Below, in pieces: positions 1-9,572 of a stretch of 64,000 bases of DNA. The notes under the pieces were generated by a model. That model saw only the letters and a program-made list of their open reading frames with translations, searched no databases and had not been told where the DNA came from. Within the stretch, counting starts at the first letter, position 1, and the number at the start of each line of letters is the position of its first letter. Both the position numbers and the translations under genes were made by a program. Source of the stretch: Streptomyces sp. RerS4 (GTDB taxonomy: Bacteria > Actinomycetota > Actinomycetes > Streptomycetales > Streptomycetaceae); NCBI RefSeq assembly GCF_023515955.1, contig NZ_CP097322.1, forward strand, positions 186,001 through 250,000. Direction: 5' to 3'.

Positions 1-1647
1 AAGACGCCCTCCCGTCGGCCCCCTCTCGATGCAGTGCTGGCCGGGCTGGCGCCCGCGCGCCCGCACGATCTACTGGTCCCGGCGCTCCAGAAGGATCTGG
101 CGGCGCGGGCCCGGGATGCCGAGCTGATGGCCGTGGTGCCGCCCCCGCCCCGCGCCGTGCCCGGCGGGGGCCGCCAGAGGTCCGGTCCCAGCCGTCGCAC
201 GGTCCTGCTCGGCGGACTCGCGGCCGCTGTGCTCGCCGGGGGCGGGGTGGCCGGTGCCCTGTGGGGGCCCTGGAAGACCGAAGACGGCGGTGGCAAGAAC
301 GGTAGCCCCGCCCCGTCGCTCGGCCCGACCGCGCGCCCTGTGGTCCTGACCGATCCACCCGCGCCGCTGTGGAACGAGCCGCTCCCCGGCTCACCGACCG
401 GAATGCCCCAGGTGCGAGCGACCGGCGGGACTCTGGTGTTGCAGGACTCCAGCTTCGGCGGCTACACGGTGGCCGGGTTCGACCCCTCGAGCGGCAAGCT
501 CCGCTGGAACCAAAGTGTCGCGACCGCGACGCGGCCGAACCAGCCCTCCGGCCCGCTCCCCCGAGGAACCCGAGTCCTCGGCACCATCGACGCGGGGCTG
601 CTCGGAACTTCGATGAGCACGGCCCTGGAATCCTTGGGGCAGACGAACTTGACCGTGCTGGACCCGGCCACCGCCCGCGTGCGGTCCACCCTGGGTCTAC
701 CGAAGGGCGACAGTGTGATCACCCTGCTCTCCGCCCACGAGAACATGGCCTACTGCCTGGTGCACACCTTCAAGGGAAGCCCCCTGCCGGACGCGCCGTC
801 CCCCGAGGCCACTGCGAGTCTCGGTCTCAGTGAGACGGCCACCGCCATCGATCTGAGCGGTGGCGGCATCCGGTGGCGCAAGCCCGTCGTCGCCAACTCC
901 ACGTCGGGGGTCAGGTACGCCGCCGATCGCCACGGCTTCTACTACACCGAGAGCACCAGGACCGGCTTGACCCTGTACGCGCTGAACGCCGCGGACGGAA
1001 CGCCTCGGTGGTCCGTGGACGTGGCCGCGGACCCCAACAGCCAGCTCCCCCCCTATATGCAGGCGGGCGGAGGATCCCTCACCTCCTCGCTCATCGCCGT
1101 CGGCGACCTTCTGATCGCGATGCACCAGAAGGCCGGAATGAGTGCCTACGACGCCGAGAGCGGGCAGCGACGCTGGGCGGTTCCCATGGCCGGTGCTTCG
1201 GCCCCGGTCGCCGTCGGGAAGCTGCTGCTGGTCAACGACTTCCGGAACGTGCACGCCGTGGACCTGGACACCGGGGAGATCCGATGGCGCGTCGAAAGCC
1301 CCGTTCCGCTGTCCCCCCTTCCCGCGCTGTCGCCCACCCTGGCCGCGTCCACTCAGGTCACCGTGGTCCTGTTCAGCCCCGCGATCAGCGGCCTCGGCAT
1401 GGATCCGGGGCAATTCGCGTCCGGCTGCCTGGTGCTGCGGACCTCGGACGGCAAGCAGCTCTGGGCGCTGCGTGACAAGCCGGTGACCTCGACGGCTTCC
1501 GCCCCGGCCTCGCCGGCGCCGTCGCCTTCCGGCATCGGAGAGGTCACCCGCCTGACGGAGGCGTTCTGGGGCGTGGGAGTGCAGGACGACGTCGTGTTCG
1601 TCAGCGGCGGCGGACGCGTACGGGCCTACCGGGCGAACGCTGGATGA
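1..1647 (+). CDS. C-terminal part of a Ser/Thr kinase-type PQQ beta-propeller membrane protein (5' end outside window)
   Basis: The reading frame is open at the first base, so the gene begins upstream. The first residues (KTPSRRPPLDAVLAG) look like the end of a kinase C-lobe (RPxLDxVL), followed by a Pro-rich linker. A transmembrane helix lies about 53-75 residues after the first internal Met (RRTVLLGG...AGGGVAGALW). The rest is an extracellular PQQ-type propeller with repeats such as GKLRWNQ, GGIRWRKP, GTPRWSV, GQRRWAV, GEIRWRV and GKQLWAL. The stop overlaps the ATG of the next kinase gene (ATGA), so the two are probably translationally coupled. The kinase domain itself is inferred, because it lies outside the window. 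Confidence 0.85.
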   Translation, partial: KTPSRRPPLDAVLAGLAPARPHDLLVPALQKDLAARARDAELMAVVPPPPRAVPGGGRQRSGPSRRTVLLGGLAAAVLAGGGVAGALWGPWKTEDGGGKNGSPAPSLGPTARPVVLTDPPAPLWNEPLPGSPTGMPQVRATGGTLVLQDSSFGGYTVAGFDPSSGKLRWNQSVATATRPNQPSGPLPRGTRVLGTIDAGLLGTSMSTALESLGQTNLTVLDPATARVRSTLGLPKGDSVITLLSAHENMAYCLVHTFKGSPLPDAPSPEATASLGLSETATAIDLSGGGIRWRKPVVANSTSGVRYAADRHGFYYTESTRTGLTLYALNAADGTPRWSVDVAADPNSQLPPYMQAGGGSLTSSLIAVGDLLIAMHQKAGMSAYDAESGQRRWAVPMAGASAPVAVGKLLLVNDFRNVHAVDLDTGEIRWRVESPVPLSPLPALSPTLAASTQVTVVLFSPAISGLGMDPGQFASGCLVLRTSDGKQLWALRDKPVTSTASAPASPAPSPSGIGEVTRLTEAFWGVGVQDDVVFVSGGGRVRAYRANAG

Positions 1648-3887
1648 GCGCCCCACCGCCCGCTTCCTCCTCATCCGCCGTACCCCTGCCGCCTCCGTCC
1701 ACCCCGCCGCTCCCGGTGCGAATCGGTCCGTACCGTGTGGTCAGGCTGCTCGGGTCCGGCGGCATGGGCAAGGTGTACTTGGCCGCGACCCGGGCCGGGC
1801 GGCCGGTGGCGGTGAAGGTCGTCCGGGAGAGCTACGCGCAGGACGCGCGCTTCCGCGAGCGGTTCCGCGCCGAAACGGAGGCCGCCCTCAAGGTCAGCGG
1901 TGCCTTCACCGCCCCGGTGCTCGCCGCCGACCCGGATGCCGCGCAGCCCTGGCTGGCCACGGCCTACCTCCCCGCCCCCACCCTGAGCGAAGCCGTCGCC
2001 GCTCACGGACCGATGCCCGAATCCACGGTACGGAGCCTGGCCGTCGGCCTGGCCGAGGCCTTGGCCGCCGTCCACGCCGCAGGGCTCGTACACCGCGATC
2101 TGAAACCATCCAACATCCTACTGACCGACGACGGGCCGCGCGTCATCGACTTCGGCATCGCCCGCAGCGTGGACGGCGCCGGCCCGACCGGCACCGGCCA
2201 AGTGGTCGGCACCGCCGGCTACATGCCGCCCGAGCAGGTATCCGGGCGTACCTGCACGGCGGCCGGCGATGTCTTCTCCCTCGGCGCCACCCTGCTGTAC
2301 GCGGCTTCGGGCCGCGGAGCCTTCGGGAACAGCGCACTGCACATCGTCCTGTACCGCACCGTGCACGAGGAACCGGATCTGGAGGACGTACCGGAAGCCC
2401 TGCGTGAGGCCTTGGAGGCATGCCTGGAGAAAGAGCCGTGGAAGCGGCCGAAGGTGGCGGACCTGGCGGCGCTGTTCGGCGGGCCGGACCTCCCGGGGGC
2501 GGGCTGGCTCCCTGAGGCCGTACGCCGGGAGGTGCGCAGGCGGGAGGAGACCGTCCGGGCGGCGCTGCCCACAGGCGGTTGGGCAGGGCGCCTGGACCGG
2601 CGCCGGGCCCTCGCGGCCGTCGGTGCGATCGCCGGGGCCGCGGTGTTCTCGGGCTGGTACCTCGCCGACCCCGGGGGCCCGTCCGTGGAACCGCCCAGGC
2701 AGCTGTGGCGAAAGCCGCTCCCGGACGGATTCTCCACCGTGTGGAAGACGGCGCGGGGCCGAATCCTCGTCTCGGGCAGCAGCGGGTCGGGGGCGGCCGT
2801 CCTCGACGCGCACACGGGCGAGAGCCTATGGCGGAGCGCACCGCTGGCCTCCGCGGCCTCCGCGACGGACGGGCGGACCGTGTACGTCATCGAAGTCGAC
2901 GGCGCCGTCCACGCCCGCGACCTGGAAAGCGGCGAGGAGCGCTGGCGGTTCGTCCCGCCGGGCCTGGCTCAGCCGGAACTCACCGACCTGACCGTGCAGG
3001 CGGGCAAGGACGGATGGGCGTACGTCACTTCGGTCCGGACCGGGAAGCTGTACGTCCTCGACGACGGGGGGAAGCCGCGCTGGGACCGGGACAGCCCGCT
3101 CACTGCCGTCCATCCGCGGGGCGGGGTACTGCTGTGCGTGGCGCGCAGGCAGGCCGGAGCGGACGACCGCCGTACGCTCTACGCCCTCGACCCGCACTCC
3201 GGGAAGGAACTGTGGCGCCATCCCTCCGACATCGTGGGCATCGGCGACAACCCGGGGGCGCGGCTCGTCCTCACCGTGCTGCACGGCACCACGGAGCTGA
3301 CCGCCCTGCAACTGGCCGACGGGCACCCGTTGTGGAGCGTCCCCAGCGGCCTGACGCCGGAGGACCGGCTGCAGAACGGGTTGCTGGCGGGCACGGCACG
3401 GCTCAGCGAGGACGGCGCGACGGTGCTCTTCGAGCAGAGCCTGGCGGACGGGTCCTTCGCGGCGGTGGACGCGGAGACGGGCAGGCCGCTGTGGCAGGAG
3501 CACACGGAGACGAGGCAGCAGCTGAGCCCGAGGGGCAACACCCTCTTCACCACAGCTTTCCCCCCGACCGGTGTCGACCTCACCGCCGGCCACGGGCCAC
3601 TGACGGCCTACGGGCTGCGCGACGGGCGGCGGCTGTGGCGCACCCCGGACCTGGGAAAGGGCCTGCACCAGGTGCTGGCCGCACAGGACGGCCTGGTCCT
3701 GCTCGGAATCACCGGTGGCAGCCGGCCCGGCCTGTACGGGTACGCCCAGTCGGACGGGAAGGAGGTCTGGCGCCTGCCGCAGGAGGTCGACTCGCGCGCC
3801 CCGCTCAAAGCTGCTGTCACCTCAGGCAACCGCCTGTGGGTCTCCAGCGGTAACCTGCTGTTTGCCTTCGCTCTGGGCAAGGAGTGA
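1644..3887 (+). CDS. Membrane Ser/Thr protein kinase with extracellular PQQ-repeat sensor
   Basis: A 747-residue PknB-type (Hanks) kinase. The Gly-rich loop is GSGGMGKV at about 37-44 and the ATP-binding Lys is K58 (VAVKVV). The catalytic loop is HRDLKPSN with D152, the metal-binding DFG is at 169-171, and GYMPPEQ is in the activation/P+1 region. One transmembrane helix lies near 320-337 (ALAAVGAIAGAAVFSGW). It is followed by a C-terminal propeller of PQQ-like repeats (ESLWRS, EERWRF, GKELWRH, GRPLWQE, GRRLWRT, GKEVWRL). The propeller presumably senses an extracellular ligand. The gene overlaps a gene of the same architecture, suggesting tandem duplication. The substrate is unknown. Confidence 0.93.
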   Translation: MSAPPPASSSSAVPLPPPSTPPLPVRIGPYRVVRLLGSGGMGKVYLAATRAGRPVAVKVVRESYAQDARFRERFRAETEAALKVSGAFTAPVLAADPDAAQPWLATAYLPAPTLSEAVAAHGPMPESTVRSLAVGLAEALAAVHAAGLVHRDLKPSNILLTDDGPRVIDFGIARSVDGAGPTGTGQVVGTAGYMPPEQVSGRTCTAAGDVFSLGATLLYAASGRGAFGNSALHIVLYRTVHEEPDLEDVPEALREALEACLEKEPWKRPKVADLAALFGGPDLPGAGWLPEAVRREVRRREETVRAALPTGGWAGRLDRRRALAAVGAIAGAAVFSGWYLADPGGPSVEPPRQLWRKPLPDGFSTVWKTARGRILVSGSSGSGAAVLDAHTGESLWRSAPLASAASATDGRTVYVIEVDGAVHARDLESGEERWRFVPPGLAQPELTDLTVQAGKDGWAYVTSVRTGKLYVLDDGGKPRWDRDSPLTAVHPRGGVLLCVARRQAGADDRRTLYALDPHSGKELWRHPSDIVGIGDNPGARLVLTVLHGTTELTALQLADGHPLWSVPSGLTPEDRLQNGLLAGTARLSEDGATVLFEQSLADGSFAAVDAETGRPLWQEHTETRQQLSPRGNTLFTTAFPPTGVDLTAGHGPLTAYGLRDGRRLWRTPDLGKGLHQVLAAQDGLVLLGITGGSRPGLYGYAQSDGKEVWRLPQEVDSRAPLKAAVTSGNRLWVSSGNLLFAFALGKE

Positions 3888-4740
3888 ACGACCAACGGAC
3901 CGGGATCGGCCGACCGGTCATCCCGTCCGATCCGTGCCGAGCGGCGTTGGCGGCATACCTGGCGGGAAGGCCGAGAACGCGGGCAAGGGCGGCAGTCAGA
4001 GGAACGGAGCGGCAGGTCCCGCTGATCGGCGCTGGGAGCGCTCCGCCCACGTCCGTCTACGAAGCGACCCGTGGCATCAGTACCGGTTGCCGTCCCGGCG
4101 GTTCTACTCGTCCTCCCGCTGCCGGCGTGCCGCGGCCTGGGCGGTGTCATTGACCCGCTGCTGCTGTTCATCCTGAACGGTACGCGCCGGTCCAGGTCCT
4201 CGCTCTGCAACACCCTTTAGGGTCTGTTGCGAAAGTGGATCAAGGTCGCAGCGTGGCTCACAACCCGCGGACGGCTTCGGTGTGATCTCAGCCGGCACCG
4301 GCGACCTGCCGCGCCCACGCGCGGGACACGGACAACTGGATCAGCGGCTCGGCGCCGTACTCGACTTTGTGGGTGAAGAACATTCCCGGCTCGCCGTCGG
4401 CGACCCGGGACTCCACCCGGGCCGCGGGCACCTCGGGGACGCGGGAGGCGTCATGGCCGCGCGCTCCCGCCCGGCCCGAAACGCTGTCACTGGCCAGTTC
4501 CGATTCCCCGCTGGCGGCCACTTGGCGGGGAGCTACTGGCCGCGATTGTCACGGCGGGTGATCGGCATGGCGGAGTCCAGCCGGCAATGCGCGCCGAGCG
4601 CCGTCGAGGCTGGCCGGCCGCAAGTTGAGATGCGAATCCGACCGTGATGGGCGCGTGTTGAGCCCTCGTGAGTGATGCCCCCTCCTTGCAATTCCTAGGA
4701 TGACTAGGTTAAAACTAGAGGCCCTAGGAAAGGAGAGTGC
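3888..4740. other. Intergenic region with gene and possible IS scars, no intact gene supported
   Basis: On the minus strand, near 4113-4200, a short tail reads VQDEQQQRVNDTAQAAARRQ and then stops. It looks like the end of a small protein whose front is missing. Directly beside it (about 4206-4230) is aacaccctttag followed by ggtctgttgcgaaag, a sequence that looks like the end of an insertion sequence. The 12-mer aacaccctttag recurs near 33149, next to an IS30 fragment. A second minus-strand open stretch (4288-4521, ending FFTHKVEYGAEPLIQL...) has natural-looking sequence but no recognisable family or clear start. I see nothing else. Confidence 0.4.
4694..4728. promoter_or_regulatory. Candidate TetR operator upstream of tetR/hydrolase operon
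   Basis: Several CTAG words sit in a short AT-richer stretch: cctagg, ctaggttaaaactag and a second cctagg. They form imperfect inverted repeats ending just before the Shine-Dalgarno box aaggag. This would suit autoregulation by the TetR protein encoded immediately downstream. It is inferred from position and symmetry only. Confidence 0.4.
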
Positions 4741-5334
4741 ATGGCACGGGCAGGGCTGACGGCGGAGCGGGTGACAATCGCGGGCGCCGAGCTGGCGGAC
4801 GAGGTCGGGCTCGATCAAATGACCATGTCGCAGGTAGCGCGGCGACTCGGCGTCAAGGATGCGAGTCTCTACACGCATGTCCGGGGCCTGGAAGATCTGC
4901 GTGGCCGGATCGCGTTGCTGGCGGCGGACGAGAAGACAATCCGTATCGCTGAGGCGACCTCCGGGCGGGCGGGCAAGGACGCGTTGGTCGCGTTCGCCGA
5001 CGCCTGGCGGGAGTACGCCCACGAGCATCCGGGCCGCTACATGGCGACGCAGACCTCGATCCGGATCGCCCCTGAGCTGGCCGCGAAGGCCGCCGGACCG
5101 CGGCGCGCGGTCGAGCTCACCTACGGCATGCTGCGCGGCTACGGACTGACCGAGCCCGACCTGACCGACGCAGTCCGGTTGCTGCGCAGCACGTTCCACG
5201 GCTTCGTCGCCTTGGAGGCCGCGGGCGGCTTCGCTCACGAGCGTTCGCCGCAACAGTCCTGGGTCCGCGCCCTCGACGCCCTCCACATCCTCCTGGAGCA
5301 CTGGCCCCCCTCCCGAGAAAGAGACTCCGCATGA
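4741..5334 (+). CDS. TetR/AcrR family transcriptional regulator
   Basis: A 197-residue TetR protein. The N-terminal helix-turn-helix is clear at about residues 24-50 (MTMSQVARRLGVKDASLYTHV), followed by a WHG-type ligand-binding C-terminal domain (LRSTFHGFVALEAAGGF). The ATG is preceded by aaggagag at good spacing. The stop overlaps the ATG of the hydrolase gene, so the regulator probably controls its own operon in response to a substrate of that enzyme. The ligand is unknown. Confidence 0.92.
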   Translation: MARAGLTAERVTIAGAELADEVGLDQMTMSQVARRLGVKDASLYTHVRGLEDLRGRIALLAADEKTIRIAEATSGRAGKDALVAFADAWREYAHEHPGRYMATQTSIRIAPELAAKAAGPRRAVELTYGMLRGYGLTEPDLTDAVRLLRSTFHGFVALEAAGGFAHERSPQQSWVRALDALHILLEHWPPSRERDSA

Positions 5335-6167
5335 CCGACCCGACCATCGGCCGCCTGCGCGTGAACGGCGCGACCCTGCACTACGAAGTACGCGGCCAGG
5401 GCCCGCTCCTGCTGCTGATCCCCGGAGGGACGGGCGGCGCGGCCTCCTTCAACGGCATCGCCGACGACCTGGCCGCCGAATACACCGTCGCGACTTACGA
5501 CCCTCGCGGCATGTCCCGAAGCACGCTGGAGAACCCCGAAGCCGAGCAGAGCGTGGCCGAACACGCCGACGACGCCCTGCGGATCCTGGAACTACTGTCG
5601 CCCGATGAGCCCGCCCGGGTGTTCGGCTCCAGCTCGGGTGCGATCGTCGCCCTGCACCTACTGACCGCCCATCCCGAACGCATCGAACGCCTCGTGGCAC
5701 ACGAGCCGCCGGTAGTGGAGGTCCTGCCGGACGCCTCCGAACACCGCGCGTTCATTGCACGCGTCCAGAAGACGTTCCACAGGCAGGGGCTCATGCCGGC
5801 GATAGCCGAGTTCGCGACGGGCCTGAAGAAGGGCGGCGACACCCCCGACCCGAAGGCCGAGATCAGCCTTCCGCCGCAGGCAGCGGCACGTGCCGAGCAG
5901 ACCATGGCCAACCTGCCGTACTTCGTCGGGCAGATCGTGCCCGGCTTCATGTCCTACGCCCCGGACATCCACCGGCTGGAGGCACTGTCGAACCGGCTCG
6001 TGCTCGCCTGCGGCTATGACTCACGCGGAGAGCTGCCCTACCGTCCGGCCGCCTTCCTGGCCGAGCGTCTCAGCACGGAACTCCGGCACTTTCCCGGCGG
6101 GCACACTGGCCTGACCACGCACCCCGCCGAGTTCGGCAAACTTCTGAGCAAGGCATTCCGAGCCTGA
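5331..6167 (+). CDS. Alpha/beta hydrolase
   Basis: A 278-residue alpha/beta-hydrolase-fold enzyme. The oxyanion strand is LLLIPGGTGGAASF, the nucleophile elbow is GSSSG with Ser101, and the catalytic His is about H258 (FPGGHTGL). The acid is probably in the segment after VLACGYDSRG. The length is typical of single-domain hydrolases acting on small esters, amides or epoxides, and the substrate cannot be read from sequence. The gene is translationally coupled to the upstream tetR (ATGA overlap), suggesting inducible detoxification or catabolism. Confidence 0.88.
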   Translation: MTDPTIGRLRVNGATLHYEVRGQGPLLLLIPGGTGGAASFNGIADDLAAEYTVATYDPRGMSRSTLENPEAEQSVAEHADDALRILELLSPDEPARVFGSSSGAIVALHLLTAHPERIERLVAHEPPVVEVLPDASEHRAFIARVQKTFHRQGLMPAIAEFATGLKKGGDTPDPKAEISLPPQAAARAEQTMANLPYFVGQIVPGFMSYAPDIHRLEALSNRLVLACGYDSRGELPYRPAAFLAERLSTELRHFPGGHTGLTTHPAEFGKLLSKAFRA

Positions 6168-6326
6168 AGCAGGGTTGACGCCCCCCGAAGGTGGTCACTG
6201 AACGTCACATCCGCAACTGGCCGTACGCGGGGAAATCCTCCTGGCCACCGTCAGCGGACCTCCAGGAGCGGCGAGATGTAGCGGCCGGTGACAATGGTCG
6301 TCGCCATCGCCACGAGCGCGGGTGAT

Positions 6327-7448
6327 TCAGGGCTGGGCCAACCGCTGGTAGAGGCTGCCGATCCCGATCCCGGCCTCTTCGGCGATCAGCGGGAGCGTGT
6401 CGAAGGAGAGCTCCCACTCGCCCCGGGGGCCGAACCTCTCGACGATCCCGAACGGTATGACGGTGCCCTTCCTGCTGGTGACCGTGCCGTGCCACTCAAC
6501 GTAGGTGGTGGTCCCGCCGAAGGCGACCTGGCCCGGCTTGAACTTCACGTCGGCGTGCTCGAAGAACCTCTTGAGGTAGGCGGTCTTGCCCTCCGTGGTG
6601 GCCAGCGGCGCGGCCAGCCCGGGGCCGGTCAGCCGGGCGTTCCCCATCCGGCCGGTCAGCGCCACGACGTCCTCGCCGTTCCAGGCCGCCAGCCGGTCCG
6701 TGATCTCGTCGGCCCGGAACCGTGCGGGGGTCCGGCCGGTGGCGGGGCCCGCGTCCGAGATGCCTTCGAACAGGGGGCGCAGTTCGGGGGCCACCGGCTT
6801 GAAGATCTCGTAGCGGTCGTAGTAGCGGCGGGCCTGGATGGTCTTCCCGTCGTCGGACAGGACGTTGCGGGCGATCTGAGGGTAGGTCACCTTCTGTCCC
6901 TTGACCGTGACCTCGTTGCGCTGGCCGAACATCATCACCGCTCCGTCGGCCACCACGTTGGTGCCCACGTAGCGCAGGTCGGGGACGAGGCGAAGAGAGT
7001 TGGTGATCGAGGCTCCGATCACGCCGTGCCCGCGTTGGGCCTCGCCGCCCGCCTCCCAGAGCGTGGCGTCCGCGTCGAAGATGTCCAGGTATGCGGCGAC
7101 TCTCGGGTGGCTCGGATCGCCGGGCGTGGGGGCCGTGCCGGTCGGTATCTCGCCGAAGGCGATCTGCCGCTTCATGAAGGCGCAGGCGTTCGGGGTGATC
7201 AGGCCTTCCAGCCGCTCGACCTTGTCCCGGACCTCGGCGCACTCGCTCCCCCGGCCGGCGGCGGCCGTCGCCAGACCCGCCTGGCTCGCCTGGCCCGCCT
7301 GGCCCGCCTGGCTCGCGGCGGCCGACCAGGACGAGCCGGCCGTGACCGTGCCGATCGACAGGCCGGCGGCGACCGCCACCGCGGCGAGCCGCTTCGCCCG
7401 CCCCACCATCTGCTGCTTCGTACGCCGCTGCTGCCGGATCGTCGTCAT
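6327..7448 (-). CDS. Secreted protein with duplicated NTF2/SnoaL-like domains
   Basis: A 373-residue protein. The N-terminus carries basic residues and a hydrophobic segment (LAAVAVAAGLSIGTVTAG), as in a signal peptide, then a low-complexity linker from a short tandem repeat (QAGQAGQASQAG). Two SnoaL-like folds follow. The first contains RVAAYLDIFDADATLWEAGG. The second contains DRLAAWNGEDVVALTGRMGNARLT and ends with WELSFDTLPL. The family includes cyclases, isomerases and ligand-binding proteins, and no catalytic residues can be assigned here. The surrounding DNA is mostly remnants. Confidence 0.75.
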   Translation of the reverse strand: MTTIRQQRRTKQQMVGRAKRLAAVAVAAGLSIGTVTAGSSWSAAASQAGQAGQASQAGLATAAAGRGSECAEVRDKVERLEGLITPNACAFMKRQIAFGEIPTGTAPTPGDPSHPRVAAYLDIFDADATLWEAGGEAQRGHGVIGASITNSLRLVPDLRYVGTNVVADGAVMMFGQRNEVTVKGQKVTYPQIARNVLSDDGKTIQARRYYDRYEIFKPVAPELRPLFEGISDAGPATGRTPARFRADEITDRLAAWNGEDVVALTGRMGNARLTGPGLAAPLATTEGKTAYLKRFFEHADVKFKPGQVAFGGTTTYVEWHGTVTSRKGTVIPFGIVERFGPRGEWELSFDTLPLIAEEAGIGIGSLYQRLAQP

Positions 7449-7559
7449 GACGACACTTCTCCCTCGGTCTTCCGGGTGTGGTTCGAGCCCTTACCCGTCC
7501 CGGTGAGACCAATCTGCCAAGAGGCGTACCGAAGATCGATTACCTCTCGGGTAATGGCG

Positions 7560-8101
7560 GAGAGAGCGGGCAGCCACCCTGCGGGGGCCCGACAGAGGGC
7601 AGGCGACCCGGACCGCCTTGAGGCCGATGACCTCGTGTGGCCGCAGCCGGTCGGGGTGCGTCATCACCCAGCGAAGTGCCCGTCGCGGTTTGGGCAGCGC
7701 AGGCGGCGGAGGGGCGGTCTCGACACCTTGTTTCAGCTGGCGGATGTAGCGGCTGACGACAGTGCGGTCGCCGCGAAATCCCTGGCCGTCGGACTTCTCG
7801 GAAGAGCTGGCTGGCGTTTCGGCAGCCCTGGGTGAAGCGTTCGTAGAGGTAGGGCTTGTGGTCGTCCAGCAGGGTGCGTCGCTGGGTGACCTTGACCAGC
7901 AACTGGTCGACGTCCGGTGTTTGGGCGTATCGGCGGACGATCCGCCGCGGGCGCCCGTTGACGTCGAGTGTCCCGTCCGGCGGTGGCACCGAAGCCTCCT
8001 CGTCAGGTTGTCCGGCGGCTTCGGCGCCGGCTCGGATGCGGGCGTAGTGACGGGCGAGAGTCCTCTCGACGGCTTTGGCGAGGTTGTTCCACAGGAGAAG
8101 A
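7560..8101 (-). pseudogene. ISL3-family transposase, internal fragment
   Basis: Minus-strand translation gives recognisable ISL3 transposase sequence: LLLWNNLAKAVERTLARHYA, then RRTLLDDHKPYLYERFTQGC with NASQLFREVR. After that the homologous sequence continues in another frame (ALRWVMTHPDRLRPHEVIGLKA). Both the zinc-finger/DDE front and the C-terminus are missing, and at least one frameshift is present. The fragment ends against a recombinase fragment on the other strand. Confidence 0.7.
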
Positions 8102-8277
8102 AGGTCGACTTCTACCTGCGACTGCGGGCCATGGGCATCTTCCCCGAGGCAGAGCTGGCAGACGGCACCATCCGCGGGGACGTCGGCAAACTGGAGCGGC
8201 TCCGCACGTGGTTCGGCCGACCGCTATGGGACATGGAGCCCGCCGACGCCGACGCGTACTTCGGGCGGGTCCTGCGC
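8097..8277 (+). pseudogene. Recombinase N-terminal fragment
   Basis: About 58 residues (KVDFYLRLRAMGIFPEAELA... RTWFGRPLWDMEPADADAYFGRVLR) resemble the SAM-like core-binding region found before tyrosine recombinase catalytic domains in Streptomyces. The sequence is cut at both sides, by the ISL3 fragment on the left and by a DinB-like pseudogene on the right. No catalytic domain follows. Confidence 0.5.
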
Positions 8278-8784
8278 GCGGCTCGCCTTCCTCGACAGGT
8301 AGCGGCAGTTGCTGCGCATCCCCGCGTACGGCCTGACCGAGGAGCAGGGCCAGGCCACTCCCTCCGCCAGTAAGCTGGGAATCGCCGAACTGATCCAGCA
8401 CGCCGCGCGCTGCGAGCGTGGCTGGACGGCCCTCGCCTTGCGGCGCTCCGGCGCTCTGCAGCGGGCGGCCGACGAGTCGGACGACGACGAGTTCCGGCCC
8501 GCGCCCGGCGAGACCCTAATGGGCTGCTGGCCGACTACGAGCTGGCGACCGGGGAGACCGACGAGGCCGTAGCCGGCATCGCCGACGACCAGGGCGTTCC
8601 CGTCCCCCGGGGTGTGCCGTGGTTCCCCGCCGACATCGAGGAGTGGTCGGTGCGGTGGGTGCTGCTGCACCTGATCGAGGAGACCGCACGCCACGGCGGC
8701 CACGCCGACATCATCCGCGAGAGCCTGGACGGCGCCACCCTCTACCCGCTGATGGCCGCCGCCGAGCAGTGGCCCGACTCGTAG
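8270..8784 (+). pseudogene. DinB/DUF664-family protein, disrupted
   Basis: Reads ARLAFLDR-stop-RQLLRIPAYGLTEEQ, then SKLGIAELIQHAARCERGW. The frame shifts near 8520 and continues LLADYELATGETDEAVAGIA, then WVLLHLIEETARHGGHADIIRESLDG. This is the classical DinB four-helix pattern, with the C-terminal His-containing HLIEETARHGGH metal motif. It has an in-frame stop near 8300, a frameshift and a missing N-terminus, so it is a pseudogene of a mycothiol- or metal-dependent DinB-superfamily protein. Confidence 0.8.
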
Positions 8785-8901
8785 TTCGAGCCCTGGGAGC
8801 CCGCCGCGCCCCGCCGGCTGTGGACTACGGCCGTCAGAAGTCGTGCCCCATCAGCCGGATATGGTCGAGGCGCTCTTGCGGACCGGTCCTACGCTGGAGG
8901 C

Positions 8902-9552
8902 ATGGCCACCGATCCCTTGCTGAGACAAGGCCCCGACTCGACGGATCTGGTCCTGCGCGTCGGTCGGGCCGGGCCGACGTGGAACGCGCTGACCTCGGCG
9001 GGGCCAGCGCTGTTCACTCCGCTCGCTCTGGGCGTGCCGACCCTGCTCGTCGCCTTCTGGATGGCGCTGGCCGGTGCGCGGGCGTCGACCGTGTTCGTGG
9101 TGGTCGGGGTGATCGCCGGGCTGGAGTACCTGATCGGCTGGCTGGCGCTGGTCTTTCCCCGGGCCCGGGACATCCTGCGGGTGGAGTTCGCGCCGGCCGG
9201 GGTGCCCGCGTCTCTGCGGTTGGTCCGGGCCGCCGGGCCGGACGACTGGCTGCCCGTCAAGACCCTGCGCGAGGTGCGGCTGACGCACAAGGTGGTGGAG
9301 CCGTACGAGGGAGACCACAAGCCGGCAGTCTCCACGCTCGCGCTGGAACTCGTCCTGCGGGGCGTCCGGGAGCGGCTCGCGCCACCGTTCGTCGGCGACC
9401 CGCAGCGGCTCGCCGACGCGCTGAAGGCCCAGCTCGGCCCGGCTGGGGTCGTGGTGAAGCTGCGCACCGAGCGCAGCACGCGCGATCGGCCGCAGACCAA
9501 CTCCGGCTGGACCTCCGGCGGTTCGGCCTCGGTCGGCTCGGGTGGCGGCTGA
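8902..9552 (+). CDS. Hypothetical membrane protein
   Basis: A 216-residue protein. Two adjacent hydrophobic helices lie at about residues 36-56 (FTPLALGVPTLLVAFWMAL) and 62-86 (STVFVVVGVIAGLEYLIGWLALVF). A soluble C-terminal half follows (VEFAPAGVPASLRLVRA, LALELVLRGVRERLAPPF) and ends in a Ser/Gly-rich tail. No family was recognised. The start is preceded by ggaggc. The C-terminal coding end faces an HrpB fragment on the opposite strand, so the tail may have been altered by that junction. Confidence 0.6.
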   Translation: MATDPLLRQGPDSTDLVLRVGRAGPTWNALTSAGPALFTPLALGVPTLLVAFWMALAGARASTVFVVVGVIAGLEYLIGWLALVFPRARDILRVEFAPAGVPASLRLVRAAGPDDWLPVKTLREVRLTHKVVEPYEGDHKPAVSTLALELVLRGVRERLAPPFVGDPQRLADALKAQLGPAGVVVKLRTERSTRDRPQTNSGWTSGGSASVGSGGG

Positions 9553-9572
9553 CCCCGGGCTGCCTGTGGCGC

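Noticed and set aside
6288..7835. Plus-strand open frame of about 515 codons opposite the secreted SnoaL-like gene
   Set aside because: The composition is that of GC-rich antisense (Gly/Arg/Asp repeats), there is no ribosome site, and the minus-strand gene has a signal peptide and recognisable fold.
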